A stretch of 64,000 nt of DNA from Methylotenera oryzisoli (GTDB lineage Bacteria > Pseudomonadota > Gammaproteobacteria > Burkholderiales > Methylophilaceae). Positions 18,389 to 26,898 of the stretch are shown piece after piece. The stretch is taken from the NCBI GenBank assembly GCA_945881735.1, contig CAMCVF010000006.1, positions 1-64,000 on the forward strand, written 5' to 3'. The notes beneath the pieces were generated by a model. That model was not told the DNA's origin and did not search any database. It saw nothing but the letters and a program-made list of their open reading frames with translations. How positions within the stretch are numbered: the first letter of the stretch is position 1; each line of letters starts with the position of its first letter. The position numbers and the translations under genes were made by a program.

Positions 18389-19500
18389 TCTATTGGCTCT
18401 GATGCGGTGGAAGCAGATGGCTCAGGCTGAAGTATAGGTTTAACTTTTTGGCCCTTAATTAAAGTATGTACTCCTGCAATAGCAACCATTTCACCCACTT
18501 GCAAACCATCACTCACTAACACGCCGTTTTCTGTAAATTGTCCTGCGGTCACTGCACGCGGATTAGCAATCCCCGCTTTGTCTACAACCCAAACGCTATT
18601 TTTGCCGTTAATTTGTGTTAATGCGCTAGATGGCACAATTAATTCTGCGCTTGATTCGTTGCTGGCAAAGCGCACACCTGCCGTCATACCTAATTTCAGT
18701 TGTTCATCTACATCTAAAATCGCCACACGCACATCAAAGGCACGGGTGGCCGAGCTAGCGGCTGGCGCAATTTCGCGCACTTTACCGCTGTAGGTTTTAT
18801 CAGGATTAGATAGTTGATTCGCCCACAATTTAAGTGCGGCGGAATCGCCTACTTTGATAGTCACCACTTTTGATTCTGGCACTGCGACTAGCACTTCGAT
18901 TTGTTGTGTATCAACTACTTGTGCCACCATTTCACCCGCCCCAACTACTTGGCCCGGCTCTGCACGAATTTGAGTCACCACACCATCGCGGTCGGCAATT
19001 AAGCTGGTATAGCGCGATTGATTGTTTGATACCGCCGCTTGCGCTTTCAGTTGCTGTAAGCGCGCCACCGACGTTTTTAATTCCGCTTCGCGCAAATCCA
19101 GCGCTGAAGCCGAAATAAATTTTTTGTTAAACAGCATGCGTTGGCGCTCAACTTCTGCATTGGCTAGTGCATAGCTGGCCTCTGCTGCACGCACACTGGC
19201 ATATGCGGCGGCGGCAGTAAGGTTGCTATCAGCAGCGTCTAAATTTGCCAATACTTGGCCTTTTTTGACCACACTGCCAACCTCTACCTTGCGCTCAATA
19301 ATCTTGCCACCGATTCTAAACGCAAGGTTTGATTCATAGCGTGATTTCACTTCGCCCACCAATATCATGCCTTGCTCTACCGCTGTTTGTCCAACCACCG
19401 TTACTAATGCGGGCCGAGGCGGTGGGGGTGCGTGCGGCAGCTTATCGCATGCCACAAGCAATATAGCCATCATGGTTAAATTACATATTTTTAAGGTCAT
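18385..19500 (-). CDS. RND efflux periplasmic adaptor lipoprotein (HlyD/MFP family)
   Basis: A 371-residue membrane fusion protein. It has a lipoprotein signal with lipobox LVAC (Cys at about residue 18), then biotinyl-lipoyl and beta-barrel regions (GGKIIERKVEVGSVVKKGQVLA early, RAEPGQVVGAGEMVAQV after the coiled coil) and an alpha-helical hairpin rich in Ala, Glu and Arg between them. It links the inner-membrane pump to the outer channel. It is the first gene of the pump operon, with the TetR gene 27 bases upstream on the same strand. Confidence 0.9.
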   Translation of the reverse strand: MTLKICNLTMMAILLVACDKLPHAPPPPRPALVTVVGQTAVEQGMILVGEVKSRYESNLAFRIGGKIIERKVEVGSVVKKGQVLANLDAADSNLTAAAAYASVRAAEASYALANAEVERQRMLFNKKFISASALDLREAELKTSVARLQQLKAQAAVSNNQSRYTSLIADRDGVVTQIRAEPGQVVGAGEMVAQVVDTQQIEVLVAVPESKVVTIKVGDSAALKLWANQLSNPDKTYSGKVREIAPAASSATRAFDVRVAILDVDEQLKLGMTAGVRFASNESSAELIVPSSALTQINGKNSVWVVDKAGIANPRAVTAGQFTENGVLVSDGLQVGEMVAIAGVHTLIKGQKVKPILQPEPSASTASEPIE

Positions 19501-19527
19501 CGTTCGCTTTCGTTTCTTATTTTTAAT

Positions 19528-20172
19528 TTATTCTATTTTATAGATTTGGTCTTGCAACAAGCCGCGCATCAACGTTAATTGCATCATTTGCAAACGTTGA
19601 TCTATATCAGCCCAATTCACCCAGATATCGTTTGCCATACTAATTTGCAAAGCACAAACACCGTGCATGCCAGCCCAAACAGTCTGAGCAATTAAATCAG
19701 CATCATTCAAATCCTTCTTAAATCTACCCGCCAAATAAACATCATTCACCACTGTTTTTAGCTGAAAGTAGGCGTCTTGTTCGGCATTGTTTTGCTGAAT
19801 GCTTGAATTGGTAGCGTCGCAAGGCGGGTGCCCTGTCATAAACATCATGCGGTAGTGGTTGGGATAATTGAGTGCAAACTGCGCGTAGCTACGGCCAAAG
19901 GCTAACAACCGCTCAACGGGGTCGTTTATCGTCAAGTTACTTTTTAAGGCTTCAGCTAATGCTAAAAAATCGGTATCGCAAACCGCGCGAATCAAGGCCT
20001 CTTTATCGGCAAAGTGCAAATAGATACTGGTAGCAGAATAACCGATGCGTTTGGCGATTTCTCGCATGGTCACCGCGTCAACCCCGCGCGCGACAAATAG
20101 CTGACGAGCTGCATCCATAATTAAGGTACGCAGTTGTTGACGTTCAAATTCGGTTTTGGGTTTTGGAGGCAT
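19528..20172 (-). CDS. TetR/AcrR family regulator of the RND operon
   Basis: A 214-residue TetR protein with an N-terminal HTH (about residues 14-60: DAARQLFVARGVDAVTMREIA, here in two parts, then SATSIYLHFADKEALI) and a TetR_C-like ligand domain. It is encoded directly ahead of the adaptor and pump on the same strand, so it most likely represses its own operon. Tandem TTAACA-nn-GTTA repeats just upstream of its start are likely operators. The inducer is unknown. Confidence 0.9.
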   Translation of the reverse strand: MPPKPKTEFERQQLRTLIMDAARQLFVARGVDAVTMREIAKRIGYSATSIYLHFADKEALIRAVCDTDFLALAEALKSNLTINDPVERLLAFGRSYAQFALNYPNHYRMMFMTGHPPCDATNSSIQQNNAEQDAYFQLKTVVNDVYLAGRFKKDLNDADLIAQTVWAGMHGVCALQISMANDIWVNWADIDQRLQMMQLTLMRGLLQDQIYKIE

Positions 20173-20190
20173 AAGTTAAGACAAAACAAC

Positions 20191-20218
20191 TTAACACTGT
20201 TAATTTAACAACGTTAGA
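20191..20218. promoter_or_regulatory. Tandem operator-like repeats upstream of the RND TetR gene
   Basis: Two adjacent 14-base units, TTAACACTGTTAAT (20191-20204) and TTAACAACGTTAGA (20205-20218), share TTAACAnnGTTA. The first contains a perfect palindrome, TTAACA-C-TGTTAA. They lie 19 bases upstream of the regulator's start codon. This is where an autoregulating TetR protein would bind; the binding itself is inference. Confidence 0.45.
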
Positions 20219-20258
20219 ATGTTGTGTCAACATCAAATATATAAATTTTGCGTGACGG

Positions 20259-20447
20259 CTATTTAAAATTTAACTGATCGAGCTTGTACCAAAGTGAGCG
20301 CTCACTAATTTCGAGCAACTTGGCCGCTTTGGCTTTATTGCCGTGACTGGCAGCCAAGGCTTCAAAAATTAACTTTTTCTCAATCTGCGCTTTCATTTGT
20401 GGGATTTGAAACGGCTGATCTGCGTCTTTGCTGATTCTATTTTTGGC
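20259..20447 (-). pseudogene. C-terminal remnant of an NtrC-family sigma-54 regulator
   Basis: About 62 codons remain open on the minus strand, ending at a TAG at 20259-20261. The peptide contains LIFEALAASHGNKAKAAKLL and then EISERSLWYKLDQL, a textbook Fis-type DNA-binding domain from the end of NtrC-like sigma-54 activators. No receiver or AAA+ domain is left: an in-frame stop at 20448-20450 and the SDR fragment begin where the rest should be. The gene lost its 5' part, apparently in the same deletion that truncated the SDR gene next to it. Confidence 0.75.
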
Positions 20448-20816
20448 TCATTAGGTTTTCCACATTTTGCCACTTACTGTGCCAGCAAATTTGCCGTACA
20501 TGGCTTTTCACAAGCCTTAAGGCGCGAGTTAGTAAACACTCACATCGGCGTCACCTATATAGCCCCGCGTAGTATAAAAACCGATATGAACGATGCAAAC
20601 ACCGTAGCCATGTGGGCGAAAAGTGGTAACGCGATGGATAGTGCTGATAAAGTCGCCAGAATTATTGTGCAAGCACTTGAGAAAGAAAGGCAGGAAGTAT
20701 TTATTGGTCAGCCGCAATCGTTTTTTGCTTGGCTAAACGGGGTATTACCAAAAGTGGTGAATTATGGCCTTAAAAAACAAACAGCGCTTGCTGCGCCGTT
20801 TGCTAAAAAATCGTGA
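20397..20816 (+). pseudogene. 5'-truncated short-chain dehydrogenase/reductase
   Basis: The open frame (TTG start at 20397, 139 codons) keeps the second half of an SDR: SIFGSLGFPHFATYCASKFAVHGF, here quoted only to show Tyr-x3-Lys in YCASK, followed by YIAPRSIKTDMN. The Rossmann N-terminus with TGxxxGIG and the NAG motif is missing. SDR-like sequence starts near 20434, inside the overlap with the regulator remnant. Upstream codons are therefore likely scar sequence. No good ribosome site precedes the TTG. It is presumably inactive because cofactor binding is lost. Confidence 0.7.
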
Positions 20817-20821
20817 CTAAA

Positions 20822-20962
20822 CTATAAATAAAGCACTGCTGGAAATACGGTGATAGCGAATACAAATACTACCCACTCCATATTCCAACGCTCTAAATGA
20901 CCAGTAAAATGTAGTGCTAGTACACCGATGGCCAGCGCATAATAAAGTGCAATAAATACCAT
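20822..20962 (-). CDS. Small two-helix membrane protein (46 residues)
   Basis: A short ORF with an AGGT element about seven bases before its ATG at 20962. The 46-residue product is almost wholly hydrophobic, with two probable helices (VFIALYYALAIGVLALHF and WVVFVFAITVFPAVLYL) separated by the polar turn TGHLERWNMEW. It is convergent with the SDR remnant, its stop lying five bases from the SDR stop. I do not recognise the family. A real small membrane protein is plausible because of the clean helix-turn-helix layout and ribosome site. Confidence 0.5.
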   Translation of the reverse strand: MVFIALYYALAIGVLALHFTGHLERWNMEWVVFVFAITVFPAVLYL

Positions 20963-21144
20963 AATTTACCTGTTTAGTTATGTTTTGAGTAATTATTGAT
21001 ATTTATAACATTTTTTAACAAAAAAAACTAAAATTTGTTATTGCACCAACAGAATTTAAGCCCCGTTTTCATGCCGATTTGTAAGTCGCCTGCTTAAAGG
21101 CATTTCTTGCGCTTTTAGCCTTTTTCGCGTACATTGTTAAGAAT

Positions 21145-23180
<2,036 letters not shown>

Positions 23181-23205
23181 TTGCTATTAGATATCTTAAG
23201 TAATT

Positions 23206-23232
23206 AAAAAAGCCAGCTATGCTGGCTTTTTT
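23206..23232 (+). terminator. Rho-independent terminator after thiC
   Basis: The stem AGCCAGC-TAT-GCTGGCT is flanked by an A run before and a T run after, 25 bases past the thiC stop. Confidence 0.9.
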
Positions 23233-23512
23233 GTTGGAAGGCTCAAACCCTTAAGGAAAACTAAGGAAAAATGAAGCAGTTATTACTTCTCTATAGATTT
23301 ATCTTTAAAATTACCTAAAGGAAGATATCTAGGATTGTGTGCTTAATTCCTATCTCAAACCCTACTTTTTATCGTTTGACATACGTGCAACATCGCCATT
23401 CGGCGCAACAATTGCATAATTAAGCCTCTTTTTTTAGAACAATCACACTTTGGGATAGCCGCTTCAACAAGCGTATAATCCGTTTATTCATTTTTGTAGT
23501 TAGCTAAATATT
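23233..23512. other. Intergenic stretch without a supported gene
   Basis: I see no gene here. Short open pieces exist (a 15-codon plus-strand ORF at about 23271 and a 23-codon minus-strand one ending at 23362), but neither has support. The part near 23440-23490 probably holds the promoter of the following gene. Confidence 0.4.
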
Positions 23513-24823
23513 TTGACCACTATTAAAATCATCAAAAAACCAAATGATGCGTCAATAGCCATCAAAACGCCTGTGCGCCGCGCTGATCCATCCAAGCGTG
23601 ATAGAAGACAAGCACCACCTAAAACTGTGGCTAAAGCAGACGATGCTCAAGCTTATTCAAAAGACAAAGTGGATTCAAGCGTTCGTGGGAATGACGCATT
23701 TGATGTTGGTGGCCGTACAAACGCGGCTAACGAGAACAGGCCTGCTGAGCCTACAAAAACGTCAGATAGCGCTCGTCAGCGTAATCACCGCTTTGATGGA
23801 AAAGCCCATGGTGAGCCATTTGCGGAGCAGTCTGTTGATAAGACTGAAGAAAATCGTTCACTTAGAAGCACATTAAGAGCGAAACCAGAAAGCGAACCAA
23901 AACAACACAAACCAGCGGGTGTGGATACGCGTATCACACCGCATCCAGACAAAAATGAGCCGCAATATCGCCAGGCGCCGCGCCGTGGTGGCAAGGTACG
24001 CGATGGTTATGATGCGGTTGCCACCCCACGATATGGCGCGGCAGCAAAAGCGGCTTATAAATCTTCTCCTGTTAACTTAGATATGCCGCGCCTTTCAAAA
24101 GTGATGGCAGAACGCGGTATTTGTTCGCGCCGCGAGGCAGACGAATGGATTGTAAATGGTTGGGTAAAAGTCGATGGCGTGATTATGGAAACGCTGGGCA
24201 CGCGCATTAAGCCTGATGCGGAAATTGTGATTAGTGGTTACGCCTATGAACAGCAAGCAGAACAAGTGACGATATTGCTACATAAACCTGTGGGCTATGT
24301 GAGCGGGCAAGCGGAAGATGGTTATCAGCCTGCGATTGTGTTGGTTCATCCCGATAATGAATGGATGGATGACCCCGATTTAAATGACTTCAACGCAAAA
24401 GAATTTCAGCGCGGATTTTTGCATGGTTTAGCACCAGCAGGCCGCTTAGATATTGATTCAACGGGTTTGTTAGTACTCACTCAAGATGGCCGTATTGCGC
24501 GGCATTTAATTGGCGAAGATTCATCGGTTGAAAAAGAATATTTGGTGCGTGTTGAAGGCACATTGAGCGATGCAAATTTGCAGCGTTTAAATCATGGTTT
24601 AAGCTTAGATGGTGAAAAATTGAAGCCTGCCAAAGTGAGCTGGCAGAATGAAGACCAATTGCGCTTTGTATTGCGTGAAGGAAAAAAACGTCAGATTCGC
24701 CGCATGTGCGAAATGGTTGGCTTATTTGTAGTGGGCTTAAAACGTGTGCGTATTGGCAGCGTAAATTTGGGCAAATTGCCGCAAGGTCAATGGCGTTATT
24801 TAAGAGAGAACGAACGCTTTTAA
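23513..24823 (+). CDS. RsuA/RluB-family rRNA pseudouridine synthase with long N-terminal extension
   Basis: The C-terminal 240 residues are a complete RsuA-family pseudouridine synthase. An S4 RNA-binding domain ([20 protein letters not shown], about 195-240) is followed by the catalytic motif [16 protein letters not shown], where the Asp of GRLD is the nucleophile, and by [16 protein letters not shown]. RluF- or RluB-like specificity cannot be fixed here. The first 190 residues are polar, low-complexity and basic. The first usable start is TTG at 23513 with no clear ribosome site; a downstream start near MPRLSK (24082) is possible. A dispersed repeat lies in frame within the extension. Confidence 0.88.
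   Translation: MTTIKIIKKPNDASIAIKTPVRRADPSKRDRRQAPPKTVAKADDAQAYSKDKVDSSVRGNDAFDVGGRTNAANENRPAEPTKTSDSARQRNHRFDGKAHGEPFAEQSVDKTEENRSLRSTLRAKPESEPKQHKPAGVDTRITPHPDKNEPQYRQAPRRGGKVRDGYDAVATPRYGAAAKAAYKSSPVNLDMPRLSKVMAERGICSRREADEWIVNGWVKVDGVIMETLGTRIKPDAEIVISGYAYEQQAEQVTILLHKPVGYVSGQAEDGYQPAIVLVHPDNEWMDDPDLNDFNAKEFQRGFLHGLAPAGRLDIDSTGLLVLTQDGRIARHLIGEDSSVEKEYLVRVEGTLSDANLQRLNHGLSLDGEKLKPAKVSWQNEDQLRFVLREGKKRQIRRMCEMVGLFVVGLKRVRIGSVNLGKLPQGQWRYLRENERF
23670..23696 (-). repeat. Dispersed 27-base palindromic-type repeat inside a coding sequence
   Basis: On the minus strand this reads CGTCATTCCC, ten variable bases, then GAATCCA. The same arrangement (CGTCAATCCC, ten bases, GAATCCA) occurs intergenically at 52590-52616. 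It is of the GTCATTCCC...GGGAATCCA type found scattered in many proteobacterial genomes. Here it lies in frame in the pseudouridine synthase extension and encodes the stretch around VDSSVRGND. Confidence 0.55.
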
Positions 24824-24900
24824 CACAAAATTTCAGCAATTAATTAGTACATTAAGTAATATAAAACGCGCAGTATTGATGCAGAGCGTTTTAATAGTTT

Positions 24901-25361
24901 TTAAAAAATGTCAGCGCTATAATACATTTTATAAGGCAAAAACGTACCGTTTAATACAATTTTCACGTGTTCACCCATTGGGTATGCCTCACGTTGAATA
25001 TCCATCTTAAAATCAATCGCGCTAATAATGGCATCGCCAAATTCTTCATGAATCAGCGATTTTATTGTGGTGCAATACACATTAATTAATTCATAAAAAA
25101 AGTTTAGCTGCAGATCTGTCGGTGCAGCCGTGGTCAAGCTGACTTTGTAAGGCATCACTTGTAGCAATGCTAACGTTTGTGCTGGCAATTCAAGCGTATC
25201 ATCAATGGTTGTAGCTTGCGATTCGTTTAGCGTCATTTATCCCGTCAATACAGCGGTAGTCCATTTCTTGGATAAGCTAATTTTATTGGCAATATCCAAC
25301 CATGTGAACCCATTGCTTTTTTATTGATAATAATCATCTCAGTGGCATCATGGCGATTCAT
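24901..25361 (-). pseudogene. cynS: Cyanase (cyanate hydratase) pseudogene
   Basis: Three pieces rebuild a roughly 150-residue cyanase. MNRHDATEMIIINKKAMG starts at 25361; after a one-base deletion near 25306-25311 the frame continues as FTWLDIANKISLSKKWTTAV and LTG. A TAA at 25237-25239 sits where the family has Gln in its WTTA-x-x-GQ motif, a CAA-to-TAA change. The remainder, MTLNESQ to the end at 24901, keeps PTD, FYELINVYCTTIKSLIHEEF and GDAIISAIDFK. The usual catalytic Arg in the YRFYE block appears as Phe here, while Glu and the Ser of IISAI are kept. Cyanase converts cyanate and bicarbonate to ammonia and CO2; this copy should be dead. Confidence 0.8.
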
Positions 25362-25457
25362 ATTTATTACATTGTAAAAGTTTGTAAAAATTTTAGGCCT
25401 AGTTGTTTTTGTATAGGCAGCTAATGTACTATTTGGCATATATAGATGCGGCACATA

Positions 25458-25478
25458 GCTTGTTGCTTGTTGCTTGTA
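25458..25478 (+). repeat. Seven-base tandem repeat, three copies
   Basis: GCTTGTT, GCTTGTT and GCTTGTA lie end to end 48 bases before the start of the yidB-like gene. Such a short array could vary in copy number by slippage. Confidence 0.6.
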
Positions 25479-25525
25479 AGAGAAGCATACATTTTGTCAA
25501 TTCAACATTATTACGGGAAAAACAA

Positions 25526-25915
25526 ATGGGTTTATTTGATAGCGTAGCAGGGGCAATGTTGGGCAAACTAGGCGGCGCAAAAGGCAATGTGGGACAAGTT
25601 GCTTTGGATTTACTTAATCAAAACGGCGGCTTAAGTGGTGTTTTAGATAAATTTAAACAAGGTGGTTTGGGCGAAGTGGCTGCCTCATGGGTAGGCAAAG
25701 GCGAAAATATGCCAATCTCTGCAGACCAAATTGCCAGCTTACTGGGCAATGGTCAATTAGCCGAAATGGCGGCTAAATTTCATATTAATCCAGAGACATT
25801 AAGCGCACAAATTGCTCTTCACTTGCCTGGCATGGTGGATAAATTAACGCCAGATGGCGAAGTATCCGCGGAATCAGGCAATATCTTATCTACGTTATTA
25901 GGTATCTTGAAGTAA
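25526..25915 (+). CDS. YidB-like DUF937 family protein
   Basis: A 129-residue DUF937 protein. The start MGLFDSVAGAMLGKLGG is typical for the family and is preceded by ACGGGAAAAACAA, so I place the start at 25526 although the frame is open from 25403. Residues 40-80 hold the Gly-rich block GGLGEVAASWVGKGEN, then ISADQIASLLGNGQLAEMAA. The function of the family is unknown; no signal peptide or membrane helix is seen. It stands alone, divergent from the cyanase remnant and followed by a double hairpin. Confidence 0.85.
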   Translation: MGLFDSVAGAMLGKLGGAKGNVGQVALDLLNQNGGLSGVLDKFKQGGLGEVAASWVGKGENMPISADQIASLLGNGQLAEMAAKFHINPETLSAQIALHLPGMVDKLTPDGEVSAESGNILSTLLGILK

Positions 25916-25924
25916 TCAGCGCCT

Positions 25925-25980
25925 TTTTAACCTCACAAGAGGTTAAAACTACAAAGGGTGCTAACGCACCCTTTGTAGTT
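25925..25980 (+). terminator. Double hairpin terminator after the yidB-like gene
   Basis: Two stems follow each other: TTTTAACCTC-acaa-GAGGTTAAAA (25925-25948) and a perfect 15-base stem with TAAC loop, ACTACAAAGGGTGC pairing with GCACCCTTTGTAGT (25947-25980). The second is followed by only a short T stretch. Confidence 0.75.
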
Positions 25981-26027
25981 TGGTAAACCTGATAAAATGC
26001 AGGTCAATTATTAAAAAAATATCAATT

Positions 26028-26828
26028 ATGGATTTAATGCTACTTATAAAAACTATCATCATGGGCTTAGTGGAGGGTACGACTGAATTTTTACCCATCA
26101 GCAGCACTGGCCATTTAATTATTGTCGGTGATATTCTAAGATTTTTAAGCAAAGAAAAACGCGATGTTTTTGAGATTATCATTCAACTTGGCGCCATTTT
26201 AGCAGTTTGCTGGGCGTTTAAACAACGCCTGTTAGACACTGTCACCAACCTGACCAAAGAGTCTAAAGCGCAGCATTTTGTACGTAACTTATTAATTGCG
26301 TTTGTGCCAGCTGCTTTATTGGGATTGGCTTTTCACCGCGTGATTAAGGAATATTTATTTTCACCATTTACAGTTGCGATTGCTTTAATAGTGGGTGGAT
26401 TTGCTATTTTACTAATTGAAAAATTACCGCTTAAAACCCTCACACAAAGTGTAGATGACATCAGTAGAAAGCAAGCCTTACAAATTGGTTTTGCCCAAGC
26501 CTTAGCCCTAGTGCCTGGCGTTTCGCGGGCTGGCGCCACCATTTTGGGTGGCATGGTATTCGGGCTAAACCGTAAGGTAGCCACTGAGTTTTCCTTCTTT
26601 TTGGCTATTCCTATTATGTTTGCCGCCACAGGTTTTGATTTACTTAAAAGCTGGCACTTATTGAATGCTGACGATTTAATGGTGTTTGCCATTGGTTTTA
26701 TAACGGCATTTTTATCGGCTTTAATTGCGGTTAAGTTTTTAATTCGCTTTGTGCAAACGCATAATTTTGTGCCGTTTGCATGGTATCGCATTGTGTTTGG
26801 CGTGGTTGTATTATGGTACTTTTGGTAA
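26028..26828 (+). CDS. uppP: Undecaprenyl-diphosphatase UppP (BacA)
   Basis: About 266 residues from the ATG at 26028, which directly precedes the canonical N-terminus; the frame is open further upstream without family similarity. The integral membrane enzyme dephosphorylates undecaprenyl diphosphate to recycle the cell-wall carrier. Motifs seen are GLVEGTTEFLPISSTGHLI (catalytic Glu, Ser and His) and PGVSRAGATILGG (the PGxSR block). Several hydrophobic helices follow. It confers bacitracin tolerance in other bacteria. Confidence 0.95.
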   Translation: MDLMLLIKTIIMGLVEGTTEFLPISSTGHLIIVGDILRFLSKEKRDVFEIIIQLGAILAVCWAFKQRLLDTVTNLTKESKAQHFVRNLLIAFVPAALLGLAFHRVIKEYLFSPFTVAIALIVGGFAILLIEKLPLKTLTQSVDDISRKQALQIGFAQALALVPGVSRAGATILGGMVFGLNRKVATEFSFFLAIPIMFAATGFDLLKSWHLLNADDLMVFAIGFITAFLSALIAVKFLIRFVQTHNFVPFAWYRIVFGVVVLWYFW

Positions 26829-26898
26829 AGCCAAATTATTTTTCATTGGCTGGATTTGATTTAAGTATTTTTGACTCTGGCCTGAAAAGAGAAATAAG

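Noticed and set aside
23271-23430. Short ORFs in the gap after thiC, including a minus-strand peptide ending GDVARMSNDKK
   Set aside because: They are under 25 codons, without a ribosome site, and one is closed upstream by an in-frame stop. They look like chance.
23598-23876. A 92-codon ORF in another frame of the pseudouridine synthase extension
   Set aside because: It overlaps the extension frame completely, has no recognisable domain and no ribosome site. It was considered as evidence for a frameshift, but the extension frame is continuous to the S4 domain.
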